A program made the translations under genes and the position numbers. From CAYNNQ01 sp964398785 (GTDB taxonomy: Bacteria > Desulfobacterota > Desulfovibrionia > Desulfovibrionales > Desulfonatronovibrionaceae), in contig CAYNNQ010000002.1 in the NCBI GenBank assembly GCA_964398785.1, positions 1-64,000 of the forward strand: a DNA stretch of 64,000 nucleotides, written 5' to 3'. The notes under the pieces are model-generated. The model was not told the DNA's origin and did no database searches. It saw only the letters and a list, made by a program, of their open reading frames with translations. Each line of letters starts with the position of its first letter. Position 1 is the stretch's first letter. Positions 22,465 to 31,020 of this stretch are shown in pieces.

Positions 22465-23667
22465 TCATCCCGCCGCGAAGGGCAAGACTTTACCGCCTGC
22501 CTTGAGCGCGTCCAGGTAATCGGCCCATGCCTGCATCATTTTTCGCCGCTGGTCCAGATATTCCGCCCGATTGTAAACCGCCCGGACTTGATTCTTGTCT
22601 ATGTGAGCAAGCTGCATTTCAATTACATGGGAGGGCCAGTTCATTTCATGCAACCGTGTTGAGGCCATTGACCGGAAACCGTGCGGGCAATGCTCTTCTT
22701 TCGGTATGCCGATCCGTAGCAGGGCGGCGTTTAAGGTTGCCTCGCTCATGCAACGGTCGCTTTTCCTGACTGCCGGAAAGATATTCCCGGTCTCAGCGGT
22801 CAAGGGGTAAAGTTCTTCCAAGATACCCCGCGCCTGTCTGGAGAGCGGGACCAAGTGTTCACGCTTCTTTTTCATCCGCTCCGCCGGGATAATCCACAAA
22901 TTTTCCTGCCAGTCGATTTCCGACCATTTCCCCCCGCGTAGTTCTCCAGGGCGAAGGAAAACCAATGGCGCAAGTTTTAGGGCGCAAAGGACAGGATAAG
23001 TCCCCTGGAAACCATCAATCGCCCGGAGCAAGTCCTTGATGCGCTCCGGGTCGGTAATAGCGGGCAACTGTCTGGGTATTGCGGGTTTCAGGGCCTTGGA
23101 AATACCGCTTGCCGGGTTATTCTCCGCGATCCCCGCCGCAACTGCGTAAACATAAATTTGCCCTATAATTTGGGCCAGTCGGTGGGCAGTCTCCACCGAT
23201 CCTCGTGCTTCAACTTTCCGGAGCGCTTCCAGAATTTCCCGCGTGGTAATTTCCTGAACAGGCCGGTTTTTCATCCAGGGTAACAAGTTCGCCTCTATGC
23301 GCCGCCAAACTGTTTTGGCGTGTCCTTCGGACCATTTATCCTTGGAGTTTTTAAACCATTCCTGGGCAACTTCCCCGAACGTGGCCTTGTACTGGCTTTG
23401 CTTCTGCTCCCGCTTAACCTGGGCCGGGTTGATGCCTTCAGCAATTTGGTGTTTTGCATCAATGACCTTATCCCGCGCCTTCTTCAAGGAAACCGCCGGA
23501 TACTCGCCCAAGCTCAATAATTGCGGTTTGCCGCTAAAGTCATACTTAAACCGGAAAAACTTTTTCCCGGTTTTGCGTACCTCGATAAAAAGACCGCCCT
23601 CGTCGAATTTCTTGTATGTTTTGGGGCCTGGGGTAAGATTTTTGATTTGAACATCCGTCAAGGCCAT
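22465..23667 (-). CDS. P4-type tyrosine integrase of island B
   Basis: 400 residues, the usual P4-integrase size. The N-terminal DUF4102 arm-binding domain has DGGLFIEV-type sequence (KFDEGGLFIEVRKTGKKFFR, LSLGEYPAVSLKKARD). A core-binding domain follows, then the catalytic residues: VFLRPGELRGGKWSEI (Arg I), CPHGFRSMASTRLHEM (His-x-x-Arg), QLAHIDKNQVRAVYNRAEY (His and nucleophile Tyr). It starts about 215 bases from ssrA with several GGGGTAA arm sites between. Integrases of this type commonly use tRNA or tmRNA 3' ends. Confidence 0.95.
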   Translation of the reverse strand: MALTDVQIKNLTPGPKTYKKFDEGGLFIEVRKTGKKFFRFKYDFSGKPQLLSLGEYPAVSLKKARDKVIDAKHQIAEGINPAQVKREQKQSQYKATFGEVAQEWFKNSKDKWSEGHAKTVWRRIEANLLPWMKNRPVQEITTREILEALRKVEARGSVETAHRLAQIIGQIYVYAVAAGIAENNPASGISKALKPAIPRQLPAITDPERIKDLLRAIDGFQGTYPVLCALKLAPLVFLRPGELRGGKWSEIDWQENLWIIPAERMKKKREHLVPLSRQARGILEELYPLTAETGNIFPAVRKSDRCMSEATLNAALLRIGIPKEEHCPHGFRSMASTRLHEMNWPSHVIEMQLAHIDKNQVRAVYNRAEYLDQRRKMMQAWADYLDALKAGGKVLPFAAG

Positions 23668-23719
23668 TCTAGCAACCCTCCGTAAAGCCTTTATTCCCCA
23701 TTCTTTTTCAAACTTTTTT

Positions 23720-23776
23720 GGGGTAACATTTGGGTGTTTTCGGGGTAAATGTGTCCGTTACCCCAAGATTTACCCC
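23720..23776. promoter_or_regulatory. Arm-type recombinase sites next to integrase B
   Basis: Four octamers are present: GGGGTAAC (23720), GGGGTAAA (23742), GTTACCCC (23757) and TTTACCCC (23769), two in each orientation. They lie between the integrase start and the att core. Related octamers occur at 10631-10687 and 15936-15994. This arrangement is what an attP arm looks like. Confidence 0.6.
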
Positions 23777-23821
23777 TTTTTTTTAATAGCTGTCAATAAA
23801 CATAATGTGGTTACTGATACT

Positions 23822-23852
23822 AAAAAACCCCGAGAATATTGACTTCTCGGGG
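23822..23852 (-). terminator. Terminator serving ssrA
   Basis: On the minus strand, CCCCGAGAA...TTCTCGGGG is followed by TTTTTTAG, 37 bases past the ssrA 3' end. It lies on the island side of the att core, so island B brings (or duplicates) the terminator. A related hairpin is at 10734-10766. Confidence 0.8.
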
Positions 23853-23879
23853 CTACTAGATTTTGTGAAAATTATTTAG

Positions 23880-23906
23880 ATTGGTTATTGGTGGAGGCGG
23901 CGGGAG
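23880..23906 (-). other. att site within the ssrA 3' end
   Basis: The att core overlaps the last bases of ssrA (acceptor stem and CCA). The functional gene end is therefore supplied by the island and kept intact on integration. Confidence 0.85.
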
Positions 23907-24249
23907 TCGAACCCGCGTCCGAGAATTATCCGCTCGAGGTCTCTACAGGCTTAGTCCCGGGATTGCTCTCATCCCGACCCATTCCCCGGAACCGGAATGG
24001 CCGGGACTAGTCCAGGTATGGTTCTCATCACAATGCCCCTGGACAGAGTATTGTGACCAGCCTGATGGTGTCGTCGCCTTTTTTAGCCTATCAGGCTTCG
24101 GCTAAAAAAGACGCTGGCATTACTAAGCTGCCAGAGCGTAATCGTAATCGTTGGCACTTGTGTGCTGTCCGCGTTTTTTACGAGGTCCCCGCGGTACCTC
24201 GGCCTGCTACCTCGGCTTCAACCATTCCCGTCGAAACCAGATCGCCCCC
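23889..24249 (-). ncRNA. ssrA: tmRNA (ssrA)
   Basis: The RNA starts GGGGGCGATCTGGTTTCGAC and ends GGTTCGACTCCCGCCGCC plus TCCACCA. The acceptor stem pairs GGGGGCG with CGCCUCC. The D-loop and T-arm match tmRNAs. The tag frame (24123-24155) reads GCC AAC GAT TAC GAT TAC GCT CTG GCA GCT TAG, giving ANDYDYALAA after the charged alanine. It rescues stalled ribosomes with SmpB and marks the nascent chain for proteolysis. It is about 361 bases long and encoded CCA is present. The 3' end is the insertion site of both islands. Confidence 0.97.
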
Positions 24250-24261
24250 AACGATAATTCT

Positions 24262-24290
24262 CTTATAATCTCTTCAGGTCTATTTGGCAA
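24262..24290 (-). promoter_or_regulatory. Sigma-70 promoter of ssrA
   Basis: TTGCCA (24285-24290), a 17-base spacer, then TATAAG (24262-24267), 12 bases before the mature 5' end, allowing for RNase P trimming. Confidence 0.65.
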
Positions 24291-24305
24291 GGGGGAGGAA
24301 AAAAG

Positions 24306-24321
24306 TGGTATGCCTTTTGTA
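24306..24321 (+). promoter_or_regulatory. Possible sigma-54 promoter of the hook genes
   Basis: TGGTATGCCTTTTGTA keeps the GG and GT(GC) pairs 12 bases apart and matches TGGYAYRNNNNTTGCW except for T instead of C at -12. A start near 24332 would leave a leader of only about 15 bases, just holding the AAGGAGG site. Confidence 0.35.
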
Positions 24322-24346
24322 CTCTCTCCCTTCAAGGAGGCCAAAC

Positions 24347-26302
24347 ATGCAATTTTTTCCGGTTAACAATCATCTGGATATGTTATCTTCCCGTTCACAA
24401 AATATTGAGTTCGGGGGTAAGTCCAGTTCCAAGTTTGCGGGTTTCGCCGATCATATGCGGGAGGCCTCAGGAAATGCCCGTGAGGTGCTGGAAACAGCCC
24501 GTAGTGGATTAAATAGACTCTCTCAAGGTTGGGAACGGTCCATGTCCTATAGAGATAGATATGGAAGTAGTGCGGATACCCGCGAGGCCATAGACACGGC
24601 TCGCGTTGAAGTACAACGAGTTTCCGAGAATTGGGAGGGATCGGTTTCCGAAGAGAATATGGAAACTGGTTATAAAGATAATAATAAAAACAATACGGAT
24701 AATTCTTTCCTGGAAGAAAAAGTCAGTGAGGAAGATTTTGCCGCTTTGAAGGAAGAGCTTCAAGAACAGGGGATCTCCAAAGAAAAGATAGAAGATTTGG
24801 AGGAGCAGGTAGACGATGGAGAGCTTACCTGGGGAGGGCTCTTCTCCAAACTGGAAGAGGCTGCGGGAAAAGGACTCCAGGTTGATCTCAAGGCCGGAGA
24901 TAAGGAAAGGATCCAATCTCTTTTACAGAAGTTAGGTTTTTCTCCGGATAAGGCCCAAAAGATGCTTCAAGACTTGCTTGCCGGTAATCTGGATGAGGTC
25001 TTTTCCAAGATAAAGGAGAAGTTGCAGGATCTTTCTTTAGATAAGCTGATTGATTTTTCCAAAAAGGATTTTCAGGCCTTGGCCCGGGTTTTCGGTTTAA
25101 AGGAAGCGGGGTTTGAGTTTCCATATGGGGAGGATGCCAAGCTTAATAAAAAGCAGTTGGAACATATTCTGACTTCGCTCAAGCAGCAAGCTGCTGAGGC
25201 CAAAGATTCCAGGCTGCAAAAATCCCTTCAGAAATTACAGGACGGAGAGATATCCCCGCAAAAATTATTGGATAAATTGACCAATGCTAAGAGTAAAAAC
25301 GAGAACTCTGCCGTGGCTTCTGCACTCAAACAAGCAATTCAGGCCAAAAAGGATGGCAAAGAATTTGATTCCGCTGCAGACAAAGAAAGATACTATAAAG
25401 TGATGGCCAATAAGGAAAAAAGCGAGAAGTCGGGATCTGCTACAAAGGAAGGGGAGAAAAAGGGTAGTCCTTCGAAATCTGATCATTCAGGTAAGAATGC
25501 ACAAGGCCAGAACGCGCACAAGATGACCGAGCAGGATAAATTCCTGCAAAAGGAAGGCGAGGGGAAGGTAAAACATAATAGTACGGAAAAAACATCCCAA
25601 TCCGATCAAAAATTTGCTTCCAAGACGGGTAAAGACCAGGATGCCCGAAGCGGTAATCAACAGAAGGACTCCGAAGAAAATGCCAAGAGCTGGAAAGAAC
25701 TCTTAAATAAGCTCAATTCTTCGAATGAGAATTCCGGGAAGGAAGCCAACAGCAGACAGAGTTTTTTACAAAACAATAATTTTAGAGACATAGTGGGCAG
25801 CAAAGAAATAAAGAATCCGGCTACAGGGCAACGGGTGTCAACCAGCCGGATCATGGACCAGATCCAGCAGGGGATGTTCAAAAATCTCGGACAGGGCCGC
25901 TCTCAGATGACTTTACAGCTCAACCCTCCCAATCTTGGCATGGTCTCGGTTAAGCTGCAGATGCAAAACAATGAGGTCCATGCCATGATCAGGACCTCTA
26001 ATCAGGAAGTGAACCATGTAGTTCAGGACAATATGGCTCAATTGAAATCCAGTCTGGAGCAACAGGGATTGCGGGTCAACAAACTGGATGTGCAAACCCA
26101 GTTACAGGATGATTCCCACCTTCAAGACAGTCAATGGCAGGGTATGGACGACCATAACCAGGCCAGGGAACGCTTGCGCCAGACAGGGCGAATGGGGAAA
26201 CTACGCCATGTTGGGGAGGAAGGAGAAGAATTGGTCCAAGAGATGCAAGTTGTAGAGTATGGTGAAAATATTTCCGAGTCCGGTTTGGACATGTTTGCCT
26301 AG
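24347..26302 (+). CDS. fliK: Flagellar hook-length control protein FliK
   Basis: The 651-residue protein has the FliK plan. A long, polar, low-complexity N-terminal/central ruler region is rich in Lys, Glu, Ser and Asn. The conserved C-terminal Flg_hook domain has SQMTLQLNPPNLGMVSVKLQ, EVHAMIRTSNQEVNHVVQDN and LKSSLEQQGLRVNKLDVQ. It is exported through the flagellar type III system and switches export from hook to filament. The start is ATG 24347 because AAGGAGG lies 7 bases before it. An upstream frame extension has no ribosome binding site. First of fliK-flgD-flgE. Confidence 0.92.
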   Translation: MQFFPVNNHLDMLSSRSQNIEFGGKSSSKFAGFADHMREASGNAREVLETARSGLNRLSQGWERSMSYRDRYGSSADTREAIDTARVEVQRVSENWEGSVSEENMETGYKDNNKNNTDNSFLEEKVSEEDFAALKEELQEQGISKEKIEDLEEQVDDGELTWGGLFSKLEEAAGKGLQVDLKAGDKERIQSLLQKLGFSPDKAQKMLQDLLAGNLDEVFSKIKEKLQDLSLDKLIDFSKKDFQALARVFGLKEAGFEFPYGEDAKLNKKQLEHILTSLKQQAAEAKDSRLQKSLQKLQDGEISPQKLLDKLTNAKSKNENSAVASALKQAIQAKKDGKEFDSAADKERYYKVMANKEKSEKSGSATKEGEKKGSPSKSDHSGKNAQGQNAHKMTEQDKFLQKEGEGKVKHNSTEKTSQSDQKFASKTGKDQDARSGNQQKDSEENAKSWKELLNKLNSSNENSGKEANSRQSFLQNNNFRDIVGSKEIKNPATGQRVSTSRIMDQIQQGMFKNLGQGRSQMTLQLNPPNLGMVSVKLQMQNNEVHAMIRTSNQEVNHVVQDNMAQLKSSLEQQGLRVNKLDVQTQLQDDSHLQDSQWQGMDDHNQARERLRQTGRMGKLRHVGEEGEELVQEMQVVEYGENISESGLDMFA

Positions 26303-26314
26303 AAAAAGAGGTGT

Positions 26315-27031
26315 ATGATGCAAGCAGGTGCGATGGACAGTATACTGGGCTCCTATGAGGAGGAGCTAAAGCAGGACAAGAAAAAGACCGGGGATTCTTC
26401 CGAGCTGGGCAAGCAGCAGTTTCTGGAGCTTTTGACCACGCAGCTGGAACATCAGGATCCCCTGAATCCGATGAATGACAAGGAGTTTGTTGCCCAATTG
26501 GCCCAGTTTTCCAGCCTGGAACAATTGACCAACATTTCCAGTGGGGTGGATGATCTGAACAAAGGGGCAACGCAGGACAAAATGCTCGGGGCGGTTAACT
26601 ATATAGGCAAGAAAGTCTTGGCCAGCGGAGAGGCCATTTCCAAAAACGGAGAAAATGTTTCGCCGGTGAGGTTTTCTTTGGAAGAGCCCTCGAGCAAAAC
26701 CTATGTGAATGTGCTGGATGGCAATGGTAATGTAGTGCAATCCTCCGAATTGGGTGCTTTTCAGGCTGGTGATTATACCTATCAATGGGATGGTCAGCGG
26801 TTTACCGGAGAGGAAGCCCCTAATGGAGAATATACTGTGAATTTTGCGGCTACGGATGCAAACGGCAAATCGGTCATGGTGGACAAAAAGATTGCCGGAG
26901 AAGTTGTCGGTGTGGAGAAGAAAGACGGGGCCGCTTCTCTGGTATTGAACGGTGGACGCAGTATTAATCTTTCCGATGTTAAGGAAGTGATTTCCTCCAC
27001 ATCGGGAAGTAACTCGGAAGAGACAGGATAG
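26315..27031 (+). CDS. flgD: Flagellar hook cap protein FlgD
   Basis: The 238-residue hook-assembly scaffold begins with the conserved N-terminal part KQQFLELLTTQLEHQDPLNP, then NDKEFVAQLAQFSSLEQLTN. The C-terminal half has the FlgD Ig/tudor-like region (YTYQWDGQRFTGEEAPNGEY). It caps the growing hook and allows FlgE subunits to insert. It begins 12 bases after fliK and ends 15 bases before flgE, so the three are one operon. ATG codons at 26315 and 26318 are both possible. Confidence 0.95.
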   Translation: MMQAGAMDSILGSYEEELKQDKKKTGDSSELGKQQFLELLTTQLEHQDPLNPMNDKEFVAQLAQFSSLEQLTNISSGVDDLNKGATQDKMLGAVNYIGKKVLASGEAISKNGENVSPVRFSLEEPSSKTYVNVLDGNGNVVQSSELGAFQAGDYTYQWDGQRFTGEEAPNGEYTVNFAATDANGKSVMVDKKIAGEVVGVEKKDGAASLVLNGGRSINLSDVKEVISSTSGSNSEETG

Positions 27032-27046
27032 ATACAGGAGGTAGAG

Positions 27047-28645
27047 ATGGGACTTTCAGCTGCTCTTTATGCCGGAACCAGCGGGCTTAAGGGACACGGG
27101 GAAAAAATATCGGTTATTGGGAACAATATTTCCAACGTGAGCACCCTGGGCTTTAAAGGTTCCAGGATGCATTTCGAGGATGCCCTGAGTCAGGAGATTA
27201 CCACTGCCTCCGGGGTGGGACAGGTCGGCCGTGGAGTCCAGGTAGGCACGGTAATGGCCGATTTTTCCCAAGGTTCCCTGGAGACAACCTCGGAATCCAC
27301 TGATTTGGCCATTGGAGGTGAGGGGTTTTTTGAAGTTTCTCCAGCAGAGGAAGAAGTAAACTATTTTACTCGGGCCGGAAACTTTCGTTTCGACAAGGAA
27401 GGGTATTTGGTGGACCCCCACGGCTATCGAGTCCAGGGCTGGGAAGTGCAAAGTGAGAATACCAGTGCCGCTGCTACGGGAGAAAGTGCTTCCGAAACCA
27501 AGGGAGGGGTCCAGATTACCGGGTCTCCGGGAGATATCCGTTTGGAGAATTTCCAGTCTCCTCCAGAGGAAACCTCGCATGTGGATATGATCGCCAATCT
27601 GGATTCACGGAGTACAGACAATTCCACTGATTCCTCGGATCCGTTTTTTGCCATGCTTAATAAGTGGGATGCTAACAAGGATACGCCACTAGGAGAAACA
27701 GCCTATGCTTACCAGAGCACGCAAAAGGTGTACGATGAAAACGGGACCTCGCATGATATGACCACCTATTTTGATCCCGTGAGCGAAGATATAAGCGGTA
27801 CCGGAGGGACTCAGCACTGGGAATACATGGTTACAGTCGATCCCAACGCGGACAACCGGACTTTCTGGTCGGATACATCTCAGCAAAAAGGGGTGCTCAT
27901 GAGCGGGACAATGAGTTTTAATTCGGCCGGAGAGCTAGCCAATATGAGTTCCTATACCCTAAACAGTGACCCAGGAGGAGGAACGTCCGGTCTGGCAGAT
28001 TGGAACCCCAGTGAATTTTCTCAAAACGGTCTACCCATTTGTACTCCCAATTTCTTGGGGAATGAAGGGGCTGATTATACAGGTTCAAGCGATGCCAAGA
28101 ATATCGAGATAAATTTTGGTTTGAGCAATAAAGCCACAACTTGGGACGGTAGTGGCAGCGCGGATGCTGTAGGTAGTGACCCTAATAACTTGATCGCGTT
28201 TGATGACCCGGAACGCAGTGCCCAGTCCATGACCAACTACAGTAGCGGTTCGACTACTGTTTTCCAGTCTCAGGACGGTTACGCCCCGGGTTATCTGGAA
28301 AATATTTCCGTGGATAGGGACGGGGTTATGACTGGTAATTATTCCAACGGACAGGTCCTGGAGCTTTATGCCCTGACTTTGGCCAATTTTAACAACGAAT
28401 ACGGCTTGCACCGGGAAGGAGGTAATCTCTTCTCGGAAACCAGGTCTTCCGGTCCGGCTTTGACCAATATGGCTGGCGTAGGCGGACTGGGCACAGTGGC
28501 TTCCAATTCCCTGGAACAGTCCAATGTGGATCTGGCCTCAGAGTTTGTGAAAATGATTACCGCAGAAAAAGGTTTTCAGGCCAATTCCAAGACAATAACC
28601 ACCACGGATAAGCTGCTGAGGACACTTATCAATATCAAGAGGTAG
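27047..28645 (+). CDS. flgE: Flagellar hook protein FlgE
   Basis: The 532-residue protein begins GLSAALYAGTSGLKGHGEKI and continues SVIGNNISNVSTLGFKGSR, the rod/hook N-terminal domain. It has the central FlgE region DLAIGGEGFFEVSP. It ends with the C-terminal domain LEQSNVDLASEFVKMITAEK then GFQANSKTITTTDKLLRTLI. It forms the universal joint between rod and filament. The length is above that of E. coli FlgE (402), owing to a larger variable middle, as is common in deltaproteobacteria. CAGGAGG lies 7 bases upstream of the ATG. A terminator follows. Confidence 0.96.
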   Translation: MGLSAALYAGTSGLKGHGEKISVIGNNISNVSTLGFKGSRMHFEDALSQEITTASGVGQVGRGVQVGTVMADFSQGSLETTSESTDLAIGGEGFFEVSPAEEEVNYFTRAGNFRFDKEGYLVDPHGYRVQGWEVQSENTSAAATGESASETKGGVQITGSPGDIRLENFQSPPEETSHVDMIANLDSRSTDNSTDSSDPFFAMLNKWDANKDTPLGETAYAYQSTQKVYDENGTSHDMTTYFDPVSEDISGTGGTQHWEYMVTVDPNADNRTFWSDTSQQKGVLMSGTMSFNSAGELANMSSYTLNSDPGGGTSGLADWNPSEFSQNGLPICTPNFLGNEGADYTGSSDAKNIEINFGLSNKATTWDGSGSADAVGSDPNNLIAFDDPERSAQSMTNYSSGSTTVFQSQDGYAPGYLENISVDRDGVMTGNYSNGQVLELYALTLANFNNEYGLHREGGNLFSETRSSGPALTNMAGVGGLGTVASNSLEQSNVDLASEFVKMITAEKGFQANSKTITTTDKLLRTLINIKR

Positions 28646-28699
28646 TCCTTGAAAGTATTTGCTCTCTGAAAACAGTAATCCGTATGTCTATCTCCTGCC

Positions 28700-28735
28700 G
28701 GGCCTTCCACTTTTTTGGTGGAAGGCCCTTTTGGT
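28700..28735 (+). terminator. Terminator after flgE
   Basis: An 11-bp perfect stem, GGGCCTTCCAC / GTGGAAGGCCC, with loop TTTTTTG, followed by TTTTGG. Confidence 0.8.
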
Positions 28736-28746
28736 TTGGATATTGC

Positions 28747-28785
28747 ATAACTTTTTTTGAAAGCACTAAAAGGTCAAAAAGTTAT
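28747..28785 (+). promoter_or_regulatory. Leader hairpin ahead of the MAF gene
   Basis: ATAACTTTTT (28747-28756) pairs with AAAAAGTTAT (28776-28785), extended by GA/TC, ending 3 bases before the ribosome binding site. It may be a promoter-proximal dyad or a translational control hairpin. Confidence 0.3.
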
Positions 28786-28797
28786 ACAGGAGTTTGC

Positions 28798-30567
28798 ATG
28801 GAAGTTTACAAAAATCTTGAGGGCAATTTACGGGCTCTTGATCGGGTCTCTCCAGATTTTTCCAAATGGCTGCGCGGGAATGGACATAAATGGTACGAAT
28901 TAAATGACCGGGTATTGTTCAACAATATGGGATGGCTGGACCTGAATCTGGATGAGGAAAGTACCCTATTGGGTACCATGCCCCCCCGCGGGTTTTATGT
29001 TAGCTGGCGTCCTCAGTATAAAGGGGCTCAAGGTGCTTCCATAATCGGCGGATGCAATCTGGGTTATGGGCTGAATTCGCTTTTGGCCGTGACCGAACCC
29101 GGACATAAGATCGGGATTTATGATCCTCGTCCGGAGATGGTCGCCTTGTGTCTGGGAATTACCGATTACCGCGATTTGATCCTCTCTCAAAGGGTTATAT
29201 TCATCCCTCCCCGCAAGGATTCCTTGGAAGACCTGTTGGCTACACACTTCAATCTGCAATTTTATCACGGCCATGTCTATTATTGGGCGGATATGCCCAG
29301 CATGCAATTGGGTCCCGAATACGAAAGCTGGAACAAAAAATGTCGGGATGTTTTGCAGAAATATAAGGTCCAGAGCAGTACTTTGCGCAAAAAGCAGGAT
29401 GTTGTGGTCGGCAATGAATTGGAAAATTATAAGTCAGCGTTTGGGCATGGTGTATTGAACGATGTGGGCGGTAACCTGCGGGGGGACTCGGCGGTAGTTT
29501 TCGGGGCTGGGCCGTCCCTGGAAGATTTCGGTCCTCAATTGGCTTCCCTTGCGGTAAACGCCCTGTATGTTGCCGGGCTCCAGACCCTTCCTGCCTTGGC
29601 CACAATCGGGATTAAGCCCCATTTGTGCATGGCCATTGATTTTACTCGCAATCTATTGAAGCCTATACAGCAACTGGAGGAAACATGGCTTAAGGATATT
29701 CCCTTGGTTTATTCCACAAAGGTCCATCCGGAAGTTGTACGCAGCTATCCCGGTCCCAAGCTGGCACTGTGGACTCGTGGAGGGTTGGGTACGCTAGTTT
29801 TTAAACAACGGGGACATTTGCTGGATACCGGAGGTTCGGTCAATGTTGCCTTAGTTCGATTATTGGCGGAAATGGGAATTTCCAGGATTTCCCTGGCTGG
29901 AATGGATTTTGGCTGGAAAGGGGATTTCTCCCATGCCCAGGGGCATCATGCGGCGGAGAAGAAAAAAAACAACAGTTCCGGGAAATTTGAACTCCGTTAT
30001 AATTCAGATAATCAGCCAGTTTATTCCGCTCTCCCATATCTTGCATCTTTATGGGAATTGGAGAAGACGATTTCCGAGAGAAACTTGGAAATATATAATC
30101 TTTTCGGGGGGTGTATGGATATAAGCGGGACAGAGAGAGTGGATTTAAAGGAAATGTACAAAATATTTGGGACAAATGATTCCGATTACGGACAAAAGAT
30201 AAGCCGTATAATAAAATATGTCCGCGAAGACACCTCACTACCCGTATTCGAAAAGAGGGGACGGGAATGGTCCATTTCCCTGCGCCGGGTCATAAAAAGA
30301 TTGCGCTCGCTTTTTTCCAAGCCGGAGAAAAATCGGGATAGTATCCGAAATACCTTGCAGCAGCTGCGTTTCTTTGTCAGCCAGGATCCCCTATATTTGA
30401 CCTATCTGCAACCGGAAGTGATGGACATTGCCGCTCTTGAACAGTTTAATTCCACTTATGGGGCGGAAGATTTGGTCCGTGTAAAACACCTTTGCAAGAA
30501 GGTCTTAAAAAAGGTCCGGCATGTTGACCAGGCGGTGGGAGGGAGTAAAGTACAAAGCGCGGCTTGA
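28798..30567 (+). CDS. MAF-type (DUF115) flagellin glycosyltransferase
   Basis: A 589-residue motility-associated factor. The DUF115 core has SAVVFGAGPSLEDFGPQLAS (a GxGPSL nucleotide-sugar-binding turn), PHLCMAIDFTRNLL, LLDTGGSVNVALVRLLAEMG and ISLAGMDFGWKGDFSHAQGH. N- and C-terminal parts are helical. MAF proteins transfer nonulosonic acids such as pseudaminic or legionaminic acid to flagellin. The start is ATG 28798 with ACAGGAG upstream. An in-frame extension to 28684 runs through the flgE terminator and is not credible. No nonulosonic acid synthesis genes are in the window. Confidence 0.85.
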   Translation: MEVYKNLEGNLRALDRVSPDFSKWLRGNGHKWYELNDRVLFNNMGWLDLNLDEESTLLGTMPPRGFYVSWRPQYKGAQGASIIGGCNLGYGLNSLLAVTEPGHKIGIYDPRPEMVALCLGITDYRDLILSQRVIFIPPRKDSLEDLLATHFNLQFYHGHVYYWADMPSMQLGPEYESWNKKCRDVLQKYKVQSSTLRKKQDVVVGNELENYKSAFGHGVLNDVGGNLRGDSAVVFGAGPSLEDFGPQLASLAVNALYVAGLQTLPALATIGIKPHLCMAIDFTRNLLKPIQQLEETWLKDIPLVYSTKVHPEVVRSYPGPKLALWTRGGLGTLVFKQRGHLLDTGGSVNVALVRLLAEMGISRISLAGMDFGWKGDFSHAQGHHAAEKKKNNSSGKFELRYNSDNQPVYSALPYLASLWELEKTISERNLEIYNLFGGCMDISGTERVDLKEMYKIFGTNDSDYGQKISRIIKYVREDTSLPVFEKRGREWSISLRRVIKRLRSLFSKPEKNRDSIRNTLQQLRFFVSQDPLYLTYLQPEVMDIAALEQFNSTYGAEDLVRVKHLCKKVLKKVRHVDQAVGGSKVQSAA

Positions 30568-30591
30568 GCCACTGTCCGGGGCCAAAAACAG

Positions 30592-30951
30592 CTATAAGTT
30601 CCTGTTCATTATTATTCCCAGCATGTCCTTTATGGATTTGGATAGATGGAGTAGTTCATCCGGAGGGATTTTACGAATAACTTCTTCCTTTTCCGAATTG
30701 ATTATTTCTACTTGTATTTCCTTTGCTTCCCGGTCCAGATTGAATTTTAGCTCTATCTTCAGGGAAGAGGTGTATTCTTCCATGGAAGAAGCCAATTCTC
30801 CCAATTTTTGTAAATCCATGGAATCCGAGTCAGGGCTGGATCGGGGGAAAGCCTCAGGGCGGGGTCTTTCCTGGCTGGTTTGGGGAGTAGCGGGTTTTTT
30901 CTGGTCCCAAGGGACCTGTGCGCTTTTCTCATAATTGCTTTCGATTTGCAT
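30592..30951 (-). CDS. flaG: FlaG family flagellar protein
   Basis: 119 residues. A polar, proline-rich N-terminal 60 residues precede the FlaG domain: LKFNLDREAKEIQVEIINSE, then EEVIRKIPPDELLHLSKSIK. FlaG affects filament length and swarming in several bacteria and may act as a FliD-associated factor. The gene converges on the MAF gene with 24 bases between the stops. GGTGAGG precedes the ATG. A sigma-28 promoter lies 70 bases upstream, which places it in the late flagellar class. Confidence 0.85.
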   Translation of the reverse strand: MQIESNYEKSAQVPWDQKKPATPQTSQERPRPEAFPRSSPDSDSMDLQKLGELASSMEEYTSSLKIELKFNLDREAKEIQVEIINSEKEEVIRKIPPDELLHLSKSIKDMLGIIMNRNL

Positions 30952-31020
30952 AATAGCCTCACCTGTTGATTGTTGATGCTGTCTTCTGGCTTAAAACATA
31001 AACTTCCTCCATTTTCTTCT

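Larger units (their letters stand above)
15852..23902. mobile_element. Integrative island B at ssrA (satellite-like)
   Basis: About 8.1 kb between direct repeats at 15852 and 23880. All nine genes are on the minus strand and tightly packed: integrase, a small gene, AlpA-like, a small gene, DUF3987 primase/helicase, a TubC_N-like protein, an SF2 helicase, a RuvC-like nuclease and a small terminase-like protein. It has replication and DNA-processing genes but no capsid, tail or lysis genes, which suits a P4-like satellite or a small integrative element. Sites of the form GGGGTAA lie near both ends (15936-15994 and 23720-23776). Confidence 0.85.

Noticed and set aside
16146..23667. Anti-phage defence system in island B
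   Set aside because: All recognisable genes fit replication, recombination and regulation. No toxin, nuclease-effector or defence domain is visible.
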